The notes under the pieces were generated by a model that was given only the letters and a program-made list of their open reading frames with translations, made no database searches and had not been told where the DNA came from. DNA of 64,000 nt from Leptospira kmetyi serovar Malaysia str. Bejo-Iso9 (GTDB taxonomy: Bacteria; Spirochaetota; Leptospiria; Leptospirales; Leptospiraceae): assembly GCF_000243735.2 (NCBI RefSeq), contig NZ_AHMP02000003.1:496001-560000 (forward strand), read 5' to 3'. Below are positions 11,284 to 27,813 of the stretch, piece after piece (position 1 is the stretch's first letter; each line of letters opens with the position of its first letter). Position numbers and translations under genes: made by a program.

Positions 11284-12483
11284 ATGATTTTTCCTTCTGT
11301 ACGCTCGGTTTTTATCCAAGGGTTCTTGCTTGTTTTTTTACTCCATTCTCCCTTGTTTGCTAAACCGAAAAAACCTTCCCCACAAAAGAATCCGGTTCGA
11401 AAAGGAGCGGAAGCGGTTCCCGCTTATGCGCCGGTCGCGGAAGGATTTCGCGAACCCACGGACATTCAATTCTTTCCCGGAAACGATCAACGAATGATCG
11501 TCTTGGAAAAACGGGGGAAACTTTTCGAAGTCGATTTAACGACCAAGATCAAAACGTTGCGCGCCGATTTTACCGGACAAGTGGAAACAAGATCGGAGGA
11601 AGGTCTTTTGGGTCTTGCGTTTTCACCGGACTTTTTGTCGGATTCCAAATTTTTCGTAAACGTGATCGTAAAGGAAGGTGGAAAGGATCATTCGAAGATT
11701 CTCGAATTCGAATGGAAGAACGACACGGTTCAAAAAATCGAACACGCAAAAAGAACTCTTCTCAAACAGGAACAACCGTATTCCAATCACAACGGCGGTC
11801 AGCTCGCGTTCGGTCCCGATAAAAAACTCTATATCGGTTTGGGAGACGGGGGCGGGGCCAATGATCCTTATAAAAACGGACAAAACCCCACAACGTATCT
11901 CGGTAAGCTCCTTCGAATTCTTCCCAACCCACAATCCTTCGGAGCTCCTTATAAGATTCCCGAAGACAATCCTTTCGTGGGTCGTCCCGGTTTTTTACCC
12001 GAGATCTGGGCGTATGGTCTGAGAAACCCTTGGAGATTCTCCTTTGATAAACTTACCGGCGAACTCTACTTAGCCGATGTCGGTCAAAACGAGTTCGAAG
12101 AAATCGACCTGATTCGAAAGGGGGGAAATTACGGCTGGAACATCAAGGAAGGATTTCACTGTTTTAAAAACAATCCTTCCTGCGAAGAGACGACTTGGAT
12201 CGATCCGATTCACGAATATCCCCGAAACGAGGGACAATCGATTACGGGCGGTTACGTCTATCGGGGAAAGGATCTGCCCAAACTGGTAGGTTCTTATATC
12301 TACGGGGATTTTGTGCTCGGTAAAATCTGGATCTTAAAACAAAAGAACGGTAAAAAAATCTCCAACGAGCTTCTGTTTCAAATACCGTATCAAATCAGCA
12401 CTTTTGGCCAGGATAGCGCCGGAGAGGTCTATTTTGCCGATTTTGGATCAGGAAATATCTTTCGTATTATAAAAAAAAATTGA
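11284..12483 (+). CDS. Exported PQQ-dependent sugar dehydrogenase-like protein (GSDH family)
   Basis: A 399-residue exported six-bladed beta-propeller of the soluble glucose/sorbosone dehydrogenase family. Signal peptide MIFPSVRSVFIQGFLLVFLLHSPLFA. Family motifs are GFREPTDIQFFPG, EEGLLGLAFSPDF, SNHNGGQLAFGPDKKLYIGLGDGGGANDP (with the catalytic-type His), PEIWAYGLRNPWRFSFD, ADVGQNEFEEIDLI, NYGWNIKEG, ITGGYVYRG and a final EVYFADFGSGNIFRI. It would oxidise an aldose or polyol in the periplasm with PQQ. No pqq synthesis genes are in view, so exogenous PQQ or a non-enzymatic role is possible. Divergent from the radical SAM gene across 96 bases. Confidence 0.88.
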   Translation: MIFPSVRSVFIQGFLLVFLLHSPLFAKPKKPSPQKNPVRKGAEAVPAYAPVAEGFREPTDIQFFPGNDQRMIVLEKRGKLFEVDLTTKIKTLRADFTGQVETRSEEGLLGLAFSPDFLSDSKFFVNVIVKEGGKDHSKILEFEWKNDTVQKIEHAKRTLLKQEQPYSNHNGGQLAFGPDKKLYIGLGDGGGANDPYKNGQNPTTYLGKLLRILPNPQSFGAPYKIPEDNPFVGRPGFLPEIWAYGLRNPWRFSFDKLTGELYLADVGQNEFEEIDLIRKGGNYGWNIKEGFHCFKNNPSCEETTWIDPIHEYPRNEGQSITGGYVYRGKDLPKLVGSYIYGDFVLGKIWILKQKNGKKISNELLFQIPYQISTFGQDSAGEVYFADFGSGNIFRIIKKN

Positions 12484-12537
12484 AAGATTTGGAAAAAGCG
12501 ATTCTATTGTCTGTTGAGAAACAATAGATAGAGGCTG

Positions 12538-13753
<1,216 letters not shown>

Positions 13754-13760
13754 TAACAGT

Positions 13761-13816
<56 letters not shown>

Positions 13817-13971
13817 TGTACTCAGGATTTCGGGGAACGGATGAGAATCGTTTATAAAAAGCGGATCGAATGAAATTTCTGCAAGCGCCGGATCGGACCG
13901 GATTCGGAACCAAGGAGCATCCAAAGATTCTTTCGTTTGAAAAAAAGTTCTAAGAAAAAATACGTTCTTGT

Positions 13972-14271
13972 TTAAGAATCGAACTTCTGATTCCAAAGCA
14001 AGTGAATCGAATCCAAAATCTCTTCCATATCGATGAGCATAACGCGCTCTTTCCAATGAAGAATCATCTTATTTTTGCCGAATCCGTTGATCGGAGCCCA
14101 GTTCGCTTTTAAATCCGGAATCAGATTGATCGTTTTTTCAAGAAGGTCTTTGACTTCGGATCGACTGACCGGACCTTCCTTGCTGGAAAGAAATTGGATG
14201 ATGGAGTGATAGAGAAGTTTTTTAATCTCTTCGGGAGGAGGACCGGCGGATGAATCTTCTATCCGTTCCAT
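13972..14271 (-). CDS. Hypothetical 99-residue protein
   Basis: A small soluble helical protein (MERIEDSSAGPPPEEIKKLLYHSIIQFLSSKEGPVSRSEVKDLLEKTINLIPDLKANWAPINGFGKNKMILHWKERVMLIDMEEILDSIHLLWNQKFDS). The start overlaps the end of lipA by 13 bases on the same strand, so translation is probably coupled. I recognise no family; the middle (VSRSEVKDLLEKTINLIPD) looks like a small helical bundle. A role linked to lipoylation is only suggested by position. Confidence 0.65.
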   Translation of the reverse strand: MERIEDSSAGPPPEEIKKLLYHSIIQFLSSKEGPVSRSEVKDLLEKTINLIPDLKANWAPINGFGKNKMILHWKERVMLIDMEEILDSIHLLWNQKFDS

Positions 14272-15164
14272 GAGATTTGTTCGTCCGCGTGATAGGAACT
14301 TCTTACCAAGGGCCCGGAAAAAACTCCCTTGAATCCAATCGATTTTCCGAATATTCTCAATTCCTTAAATACTTCTGGATGAACGTATTCCTTAACCGGA
14401 AGATGAGTCGGAGTCGGTTGCAGATATTGTCCGAGGGTCAAAAGTCCAACGCCTACGTTTGCAAGATCCTGCATACATTCCTTTACCTCGTCCACGGTTT
14501 CGCCCATTCCCAAAATCAAACCGCTCTTGGTCAAAAATCCCCGCTCGGAAGCGATTCTCAAAACGTCCAAAGAACGTTCGTATTTTTTTTGAGGAGCGAC
14601 TTCGGGGAAAAGTCTTTTTACGGTTTCCAGGTTATGATTGAAAATATCCGGTTTACAATCGAAAACGATTTCCAACGATTCCCGTTTTACTTTCAGATCG
14701 GGAATCAAAAGTTCGATCTTACAATCGGGAAGTCCTTTGCGGATTTCAAAAACGGTTTCCGCAAAGTGGGAAGCGCCTCCGTCTTCGAGATCGTCCCGGT
14801 TTACCGCCGTGATCACGACGTGTTTGAGTCCGAGTGAAATCGCGGATTCCGCGATTCGTTTCGGTTCTTCCCGATCCAATGGAAACGGTTTTCCCGAAGC
14901 CACGTCGCAATACGAACAACGTCTCGTACAAATATCTCCTCCCAACATATACGTCGCCGTTTTTCTGGACCAACAGTGGTTTAGGTTCGGACAAGACGCG
15001 CTTTCACAAACCGTGTTGAGTTTTTTTTCCTGTAAAGAATCCCGAACCAACGCGACCGTATCGTTTTGTCGATCGGGGAAGGTCAGTTTTACTTTGAGCC
15101 AATCCGGTTTTTCGGGAGCTTCTCTAAGAGAATGAGTTCGAGGCTTTTTTTTAAGAGGATTCAT
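14259..15164 (-). CDS. lipA: Lipoyl synthase
   Basis: LipA is a radical SAM enzyme that inserts two sulfurs into protein-bound octanoyl groups to make lipoate, needed by 2-oxoacid dehydrogenases and glycine cleavage. The 301-residue sequence carries both clusters: the auxiliary cluster CESASCPNLNHC and the radical SAM cluster CTRRCSYC. Also typical are KLNTVC, MLGGDICTRRCSYCDV, VVITAVNRDDLEDGGA, PDIFNHNLETV, SGLILGMGE and the C-terminal LVRSSYHAD, whose Ser ligates the auxiliary cluster. The gene is divergent from the pseudouridine synthase and overlaps a small unknown gene downstream. Confidence 0.97.
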   Translation of the reverse strand: MNPLKKKPRTHSLREAPEKPDWLKVKLTFPDRQNDTVALVRDSLQEKKLNTVCESASCPNLNHCWSRKTATYMLGGDICTRRCSYCDVASGKPFPLDREEPKRIAESAISLGLKHVVITAVNRDDLEDGGASHFAETVFEIRKGLPDCKIELLIPDLKVKRESLEIVFDCKPDIFNHNLETVKRLFPEVAPQKKYERSLDVLRIASERGFLTKSGLILGMGETVDEVKECMQDLANVGVGLLTLGQYLQPTPTHLPVKEYVHPEVFKELRIFGKSIGFKGVFSGPLVRSSYHADEQISWNG

Positions 15165-15279
15165 ACGATCGAAGATTGTCGAAGCGGGTTCAAGACCCGA
15201 CTTTCTACTTCAATCCTCGGGACTTCGAGAACCCGGTCAACGAAAGTTTTAGGTAGAAGATTTTTTGAATCTTTTCGGA

Positions 15280-16022
15280 ATGGAAGAATCCATGCAGTCC
15301 AAGGATGATTTGAACTCTCGGGACGGAATTCGACTGAACCGGTTTCTCGCAGATTGTGGTCTGGGTTCCAGAAGAAAAGCCGAGGAATTGATTCTCGGCG
15401 GTCAAATCGTAATCAACGGGAAAAAGGTCACGGATCTCGGAACTCGGGTGAACCCGGAAACAGACGTCGTTTCTTACCGAGGTGATATTCTTCGTCCGAC
15501 CGACGCGCCCAAAAGAATTCTTCTTTTAAACAAACCGGTCGGTTATCTCTGTTCCCACGGAGATCGTTTTCACGAAAAAACCGTATTCTCCCTTCTTCCT
15601 TCGGAATACAAAAACTACAAAATCGCGGGCCGACTCGATCTCAATTCGAGAGGACTTTTGATTTTGACGAACGACGGAGAATTGGCTCAGAGAATTTCTC
15701 ACCCCTCCAACGGTTCCGAAAAAGAATATCTTGTGACCTTAAAATACGATCCGGGCGAAAAGGGAATTCAAGCGGCGTTTCAAAAAGGGATTGTGGATGC
15801 AGGAGAAATTCTGCGTGCAAAGATGGTTAAACTCGTTCCCGGAAAAAACTGCGTCTATCGGGTGATTCTCGGGGAAGGAAAAAAAAGACAAATCAGAAGG
15901 ATGTTTCACGCATCCGGAGCCAGCGTGGTCGATCTGCAAAGAATCCGCGTCGGTTCGATACAACTAGAAAAACTGAATTTGGAAGAAGGTAAGTTTCTTC
16001 TAAAGGATGTCGGGGTTTGGGA

Positions 16023-16026
<4 letters not shown>
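15280..16026 (+). CDS. RsuA/RluB-family rRNA pseudouridine synthase
   Basis: This enzyme isomerises a specific uridine in 16S or 23S rRNA. The N-terminal S4 RNA-binding domain is clear (RLNRFLADCGLGSRRKAEELILGGQIVINGKKV), followed by the catalytic domain with AGRLDLNSRGLLILTNDG holding the catalytic Asp, and the closing EGKKRQIRRMFHASG. About 248 residues. The start is uncertain: TTG 15265 with AGGTAG eight bases upstream, ATG 15280, or ATG 15292 with GGAAG six bases upstream are all possible. The stop overlaps the start of the MBOAT gene (ATGA at 16023-16026), implying coupled translation. Confidence 0.9.
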
Positions 16027-17441
<1,415 letters not shown>

Positions 17442-17453
17442 CGGTTATCCTTT

Positions 17454-18497
17454 ATGAAGAAATTTTATATCTACTATCCGGTTCTTTTTCTCGTTTTCGT
17501 TTTTTGTTTGGATAAGATCTTCACGCTCGAATACTTTCAAAAAAGTTTTATCCAAGCGGGAAACACGGTATATTACACGCAAAGAAAATCGCTTTTCGAA
17601 AAGTTGAGCAAAGACAAGGAGTTGGAAACAAAATCCTTGGCTCTTGCTTTCGGAGATTCCAGGGCTTATCCGTATTCCGTAATCGGAATGGATAAAAAAC
17701 TCCAAAAGGATTGGGTTCTGTATAACTTTTCGGGGCCGCAAGCGGTTCCGGCGTACGGTTTGTATTGGCTGGAAAAGATCATCGCCAAGGGACTTAAACC
17801 GAAGATGGTTTTTTACGTGGTAAGCCCGGAAGGTTTCGACGATACGAAAGGAATCGCGTATGATCCTTTTCTAAAATACGGAGCCGACGACGATTTTTTG
17901 ATCCGATATATGGATCAGATCTCTTTTGAGGATCGTAAAAAACTTCTTTTGGATCGCCTCTTTGCGGTTCGAAGAATCAACCCCGATCTAAAACTTTTTT
18001 CCAAAAGACTTCAGGAAAAGAAACTCACGGAATACAATCCCGCGTTTAACACGGATTATATGGTTCTCAATTTGAATCACGGGGAACAATTCGCATACAC
18101 GACTTTTTTAAACGATCCGGACCGATTGGAAAAGGACGCGGTTCGTATCCGTAATTTGTATCTTTCCACGTTTACGCTCGGAACCACTCAATTCTTTTTT
18201 GTGGAACAGTTCTTGAAGCTTGCGAATGAAAACGACGTGAAGGTTTATCTGATCTGGCCCAAAGTTTACGAAACTTACCGAAAACGATACTACGAGTTGG
18301 AGATAGAAAAAACTTGGTGGCCGAAGATCCTGGATCTTTCCGCCAAATATTCCGCGGTTCCGGTGGATTTGAACACGCAAACGTCCTGCGATCTTTTTTA
18401 CGACGCGTCCCATCAATCCATCATGTGTTTTCTGGAATCGATGAAACTGATGATGGACGACTACTACGGGTTTAAAAAAATTCCGCATCCTCGATAG
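17454..18497 (+). CDS. DUF1574 family protein, copy 1 (SGNH-like, predicted partner of MBOAT)
   Basis: A 347-residue protein with a single N-terminal membrane anchor (YIYYPVLFLVFVFCLDKIF) and a large extracytoplasmic domain. It matches DUF1574, a family I know from Leptospira. Two features resemble SGNH/GDSL acyl-transfer enzymes: LAFGDSRAYPYS with Ser69 in a G-D-S-R motif, and the C-terminal DASH with Asp317 and His320 in D-x-x-H spacing. LYNFSGPQAVPAYGLYWLEK is shared with copy 2. The topology and pairing with an MBOAT are those of AlgJ, PatB or DltD. A catalytic role in periplasmic O-acylation is inference. Confidence 0.82.
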   Translation: MKKFYIYYPVLFLVFVFCLDKIFTLEYFQKSFIQAGNTVYYTQRKSLFEKLSKDKELETKSLALAFGDSRAYPYSVIGMDKKLQKDWVLYNFSGPQAVPAYGLYWLEKIIAKGLKPKMVFYVVSPEGFDDTKGIAYDPFLKYGADDDFLIRYMDQISFEDRKKLLLDRLFAVRRINPDLKLFSKRLQEKKLTEYNPAFNTDYMVLNLNHGEQFAYTTFLNDPDRLEKDAVRIRNLYLSTFTLGTTQFFFVEQFLKLANENDVKVYLIWPKVYETYRKRYYELEIEKTWWPKILDLSAKYSAVPVDLNTQTSCDLFYDASHQSIMCFLESMKLMMDDYYGFKKIPHPR

Positions 18498-18596
18498 AAT
18501 CGGAAAATGTCTTCGTTTAACGATTTTGAAAAAGCGTTTCACGCTTAACACGCGGCGGCTTGAAAAACTCGGGTCGCTTTTGTCGAAATTCGAAAT

Positions 18597-18631
18597 AAAA
18601 AAGCCCTCCGCATTTCTGCGAGGGCTTTTTT
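18597..18631. terminator. Bidirectional terminator
   Basis: AAAAAAGCCCT (18597-18607) pairs with AGGGCTTTTTT (18621-18631); an inner CGCA/TGCG extends the stem, leaving one bulged C and a TTTC loop. A/T runs on both sides let it serve the DUF1574 gene on the plus strand and transaldolase on the minus strand. Confidence 0.92.
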
Positions 18632-18674
18632 ATTTTCAAGTAGTATCTAAAAATATAATTTAGTTTTTTCTAAA

Positions 18675-19325
<651 letters not shown>

Positions 19326-19492
19326 GCTCCATAAAAATAGGATGCTTAGAGCATGCGGGGAAAGCTAGGGTAGGGTCAATTGAAAAATTGCGCCACGCAA
19401 CACTGTTTAAATTCAAAGTGTTTCCCAGTGCAACGGAATTTCTCGATACATTGTGCAACAGGCTTTTCGAAAAATTCTTCCTAAACGCAAGC

Positions 19493-19514
19493 TTCGCTCT
19501 CTATGGATCGCGAA
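19493..19514. repeat. 22-base direct repeat, copy A
   Basis: TTCGCTCTCTATGG followed by ATCGCGAA, repeated exactly at 19569-19590. The unit begins TTCGC and ends GCGAA, giving it inverted-repeat ends. It lies in the 265-base non-coding stretch between transaldolase and the exported protein gene. Confidence 0.8.
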
Positions 19515-19568
19515 GATTTTTCCGCTTCGCAGAAAGCCACTCACGACGCTCCGCTGTTCGTTGGCTAA

Positions 19569-19590
19569 TTCGCTCTCTATGGATCGCGAA
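19569..19590. repeat. 22-base direct repeat, copy B
   Basis: Identical to copy A, 76 bases further on, and abutting the stop codon of the next gene (minus strand). The segment between the copies (CTTCGCAGAAAGCC..., GACGCTCCGCTGTTCG) contains further TTCG/CGAA-rich pieces and looks like the remains of a dispersed repeat. Confidence 0.8.
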
Positions 19591-20319
19591 TTATGGAATC
19601 AAATCGCGCAGGGTTTTGATTTCTTCCGCGCTGAAAAATTCTTTGTATTCTTTTTCGATCTGAAACTTAATCGAAGAACTGAAATAATCCACCCTTCTGG
19701 TAAAAGGCATTTTTTTATAAGCCTCTTTCCACTGAACCACATAACCGCCTTTCGGAGGAGATTGTTTTTCATCGGTTTTTTCCCAGAGAACCGCGCCGCC
19801 GATTTTGTTTTCGGCCAAGGATTCTTTCTTGGGTTTTCCGTATTTTTGTTCGAGCTTTTGTTGAACGTCCTTGCCCGGAAGATAACGAAATAAAACCCCG
19901 ACGGAGAATAAAACTCCTGGCGCCGAATGATTCTCATCCTCCAACTCGGATCTGTTTTCCGCGGTCGGAGTCGTTGATCTTTGATCTTTCGGTCTGGAAT
20001 CGATTACGATTTTGGGAGTGGAATAAAAACGATACGAATATAAGATTCCGTTTCTGCGGATGAGAAGAGTCTTTTCCTTATCCTCGAAAACGATTTCCAC
20101 CTTTTCGTCGTTTTGCGGATTGGTGGAAAGAGATAAGAATTTTTCGCGCATGTTCGCGTAACTTTCACCCCAAGAAGATTCGGCGAATCCTTCTAGAAGA
20201 TTGATCGCTTGTTGGTTCGTGTTTGTCGGTTGTCTTCGGTTGGGACCTTCGTCCGGAAGTTGGGCGAAAACGGTCGCGGGAGCCAGGATCAAAGAAAGAA
20301 ACAATGCGAAAATTCTCAT
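19591..20319 (-). CDS. Exported hypothetical protein
   Basis: A 242-residue protein with signal peptide MRIFALFLSLILAPATVFA, cleaved before QLPDEG. The mature part has a Gln/Asn-rich start, then LLEGFAESSWGESYANMREKFLSLS, an ARM-like segment common in exported leptospiral proteins, a beta-rich middle (VEIVFEDKEKTLLIRRNGILYSYRFYSTPKIVID) and VLFRYLPGKDVQQKLEQKYGKPKKE. The WGESYANMREKF ... YGKP pattern suggests a calcium- or metal-independent substrate-binding fold, but I do not know the family. It follows the gene at 20350 by 30 bases on the same strand. Confidence 0.75.
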   Translation of the reverse strand: MRIFALFLSLILAPATVFAQLPDEGPNRRQPTNTNQQAINLLEGFAESSWGESYANMREKFLSLSTNPQNDEKVEIVFEDKEKTLLIRRNGILYSYRFYSTPKIVIDSRPKDQRSTTPTAENRSELEDENHSAPGVLFSVGVLFRYLPGKDVQQKLEQKYGKPKKESLAENKIGGAVLWEKTDEKQSPPKGGYVVQWKEAYKKMPFTRRVDYFSSSIKFQIEKEYKEFFSAEEIKTLRDLIP

Positions 20320-20349
20320 ATTCTTCCTATCGGCAAATTCGGGAGAAAT

Positions 20350-20976
20350 TTATTCAGAATCTTCTTCGTGCGAACGGTTTTTCGAACCCGAGAATTGAAT
20401 CCCGCCGATCTTGACTTTCCCATTCCAACGGAGAATGAGCAGAACCGCAATGATTCCCACGTTTGGAAGCACGAATAAAAAAGGAATTTCGTGAAAAAGT
20501 CCGTAAACCGCGAGGTTCGATGCGATGACCGAAATCGAAGATCCGCTCAGCACCGCCACTTCCTGTTCGAAAAAACGAACCAAAAAGTGATTCGGACTCG
20601 TGGTCGGAAGGTCCTTGAGAATCAGTTCCACAAGAACCCCGTATGTCGTTAAAAGTGTGACCGGCAACAAAAACGAAAGAAAGAAATAATTTCCGAACGC
20701 GTCCGCGTAGTGGGGCGCTCCGATGATTCCTCCGAGCAAGGTCCAAAGATACGATATAAAGGCCGCGACCGAGAATGCGATCGCTCCGTACTGAAGACTT
20801 CCTCCCGATTCCAGAAGTTTGATCAGTTCGTCGGGAAGAATTCGGATCCAATCGATCAGTTCCAATCTTTCGAAAGATTCTCTTCCGGAAAGAAAGAGAA
20901 GTTTAAAGTAATAACTCGCAAGAACGAGCGCGCTTGAAACGATTCCGAAAAAGATTAGATAGAGTAAAAATTCCAT
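20350..20976 (-). CDS. Four-to-five-span membrane protein, unknown
   Basis: A 208-residue integral membrane protein with an N-terminal span ([21 protein letters not shown]), an amphipathic linker, and three to four more spans ([87 protein letters not shown]), ending in a charged cytoplasmic tail. No family recognised. Its ATG lies one base after the purH stop, so it is the third gene of a purN-purH operon, with the exported protein next. That link to purine synthesis is positional only. Confidence 0.75.
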   Translation of the reverse strand: MEFLLYLIFFGIVSSALVLASYYFKLLFLSGRESFERLELIDWIRILPDELIKLLESGGSLQYGAIAFSVAAFISYLWTLLGGIIGAPHYADAFGNYFFLSFLLPVTLLTTYGVLVELILKDLPTTSPNHFLVRFFEQEVAVLSGSSISVIASNLAVYGLFHEIPFLFVLPNVGIIAVLLILRWNGKVKIGGIQFSGSKNRSHEEDSE

Positions 20977-20977
20977 A

Positions 20978-22513
<1,536 letters not shown>

Positions 22514-22516
22514 TGT

Positions 22517-23904
<1,388 letters not shown>

Positions 23905-23908
23905 CTTT

Positions 23909-25839
<1,931 letters not shown>

Positions 25840-25889
25840 AACTGGTCAAAAAATATCCGATGCTCGGAAGATGTAAAGAAATTCTTAGA

Positions 25890-26495
25890 TTAAGATCGCT
25901 TCTTTCGGATCCAATACGCGATTCCGAAAAGCAAAAGAACCGTTCCCAAAAGTCCGAGAACCGTTAGTTGACCATTGTGAACCCAACGCATTAGCGTATC
26001 GAAGTTATACGCGCCGAAGTAACCGAGATAGACCCAGACCGGAACCGAAATGACTGCGGCCATAAAATCCAAGGCAACAAAACGATAAAAGGAAATTCGA
26101 TCCGAGGTTCCCGCGGTAAGATAAATCGGCATTCTGAGTCCCGGCATAAAACGCGCCATAAACGTAACCCAATTTCCGTAACGTCCGATCTTGTCCTGAA
26201 CCTTAGCAAAACGTTCGGGAGTTACGATTCTCGAGATAAAAGGAATCTGAAGAACCCGCACTCCGTAGATTCTCCCGATTAAAAAAACCGCGCTGTCACC
26301 GATCAGAACCCCGGCCATTCCGACCAAAAACATATAATGCGGATCGGCTTTTCCGAAACCCGCGATCACGCCGCCGGAAACCAAGGAAATGTCTTCGGGA
26401 ACGGGAAGGCCGAAACCGCAAAGAATCAGCACTAAAAAAACCGCAATGTAACCGTATTCGGAAAAGATATTAACGAGAATATTTAAAAATTCCAT
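25890..26495 (-). CDS. DedA-family membrane protein
   Basis: DedA/SNARE-associated proteins are membrane transporters of undecaprenyl phosphate or phospholipids and support envelope integrity. The 201-residue protein shows LVILCGFGLPVPEDISLVSGGVIAGFG (re-entrant loop with the conserved acidic/Pro motif), GMAGVLIGDSAVFLIGRIYG, and the hallmark FMARFMPGLRMPIYLTAGTSDRISFYRF (the R-x-x-P-x-x-R-type motif). Start at ATG 26495, where the family begins; GAAGGA directly abuts it. A TTG at 26528 would add 11 residues. Confidence 0.9.
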   Translation of the reverse strand: MEFLNILVNIFSEYGYIAVFLVLILCGFGLPVPEDISLVSGGVIAGFGKADPHYMFLVGMAGVLIGDSAVFLIGRIYGVRVLQIPFISRIVTPERFAKVQDKIGRYGNWVTFMARFMPGLRMPIYLTAGTSDRISFYRFVALDFMAAVISVPVWVYLGYFGAYNFDTLMRWVHNGQLTVLGLLGTVLLLFGIAYWIRKKRS

Positions 26496-26618
26496 TCCTT
26501 CAGTAGACGCCTTAGTTTTGGATTCCAAGGACAGTAAAATATGGCTTTGATAAAATAGCAGTAAACAAACGAAAAAAGTAGGGGGACTTTTGGGAAAAGT
26601 TTAGGAATTTTGTAAAAC

Positions 26619-27764
26619 GTGTACTATTCCAGAAACGATTTGATCCAAAAAGAAAAAGAAGCGTTAGCTCCTTACGCGATTTCCAGCACGAATAACGGAG
26701 GAAGAATCTACGAAGAAGAGGAACATTCGTATCGACTTCCGTTTCAAAGGGATCGGGATCGTGTTCTTCATTCCAGCGCGTTCAAACGTCTTCAATATAA
26801 AACGCAGGTTTTTATTTTTTCGGTAGGGGAGAATTATAGAAACCGAATGACTCATACTCTTGAAGTCGCCGGTCTTTCGAGAACGATCGCGAGCGCGCTC
26901 GGACTCAATTCTCACTTATCCGAAACAATCGCTTTGGCGCACGACCTCGGTCATACTCCCTTCGGTCACGCCGGTCAAGAAATTCTTTCCGGTTTGATGA
27001 AGGAACACGGCGGTTTCGAACACAACAAACAATCCTTACGAATCGTTACCTCGATCGAAAAAAAATATCCGAACTTCCCCGGACTCAATCTTTGTAGAGA
27101 AACCCTCAAAGGTCTGATGAAACACGGAACGGATTACGATCCTTCTATGATGCTTTTGGAAAGAAAAGAAAGCGGACCTTCCTTGGAAGGAATGATCGCG
27201 GATCTTTCGGACGAAATCGCTTACACGAGTCACGATATCGAAGACGGATGGGAAATGGGTTATCTTCATCTCGGAGATCTTTCCGAAAATCGTTTTTGGA
27301 AAGAGGTCTACGAAGAATGTAAGTCCCAATACAAGGACGCGGGTGAAAAAATATTGATTCGAACCGCGATTCGAACCTTGACCAACTCGATGGTTTCCGA
27401 TTTGGTCCGAAACATTTCCAAAGGACTGGAAACGAATCGAGTTTCTTCGACGCAGGACTTGATCGATCTTTGGAAAAGGGACGTTCGAATCGCCTCCTTT
27501 TCGGACGAGGTCAATTCCAAGTTTCGAGAACTGAAATCCTTTTTATACGAAAAACTCTATCGTCACGAGGATTTGGTTCGAATGAGCGATTACGGTAAGA
27601 AGGTCATCGAATCCTTATTCGATTATTTTTTAAAACATCCCGAAAAAATTCCGGAAACGTATAAGGAAAGAATCGAAGAAGAATCCCTGCATCGAGTGAT
27701 CAGCGACTACGTCGCAGGGATGACGGATCGATACGCGGAAAAGATCTACCAATCCCTTCCTTAA
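26619..27764 (+). CDS. dgt: Deoxyguanosinetriphosphate triphosphohydrolase-like protein
   Basis: An HD-domain dNTPase of 381 residues, which hydrolyses dGTP to deoxyguanosine and triphosphate and helps set dNTP pools. Motifs are EEEHSYRLPFQRDRDRVLHSSAFKRLQYKTQVF, RMTHTLEVAGLSRTIA (metal His), ALAHDLGHTPFGHAGQEIL (HD pair), GGFEHNKQSLRIV and LSDEIAYTSHDIEDG. The start is GTG 26619 with TAGGAA about 11 bases upstream. Single gene, divergent from DedA and followed by a strong bidirectional hairpin. Confidence 0.95.
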   Translation: MYYSRNDLIQKEKEALAPYAISSTNNGGRIYEEEEHSYRLPFQRDRDRVLHSSAFKRLQYKTQVFIFSVGENYRNRMTHTLEVAGLSRTIASALGLNSHLSETIALAHDLGHTPFGHAGQEILSGLMKEHGGFEHNKQSLRIVTSIEKKYPNFPGLNLCRETLKGLMKHGTDYDPSMMLLERKESGPSLEGMIADLSDEIAYTSHDIEDGWEMGYLHLGDLSENRFWKEVYEECKSQYKDAGEKILIRTAIRTLTNSMVSDLVRNISKGLETNRVSSTQDLIDLWKRDVRIASFSDEVNSKFRELKSFLYEKLYRHEDLVRMSDYGKKVIESLFDYFLKHPEKIPETYKERIEEESLHRVISDYVAGMTDRYAEKIYQSLP

Positions 27765-27799
27765 TCTTCAAAAAATAGAATATTCCATTTTTTGAAGAT
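27764..27799. terminator. Long bidirectional terminator hairpin
   Basis: ATCTTCAAAAAAT (27764-27776) pairs perfectly with ATTTTTTGAAGAT (27787-27799); between them GAATATTC continues the stem after a single A-C mismatch. A/T runs on both strands suit convergent termination of dgt and the repeat-protein gene at 27814. Confidence 0.8.
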
Positions 27800-27813
27800 A
27801 GGTCGACTCGTTC

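Noticed and set aside
15185..15199. CGGGTTCAAGACCCG, tRNA T-arm-like
   Set aside because: The loop is 5 rather than 7 bases and no acceptor, D or anticodon arm is present.
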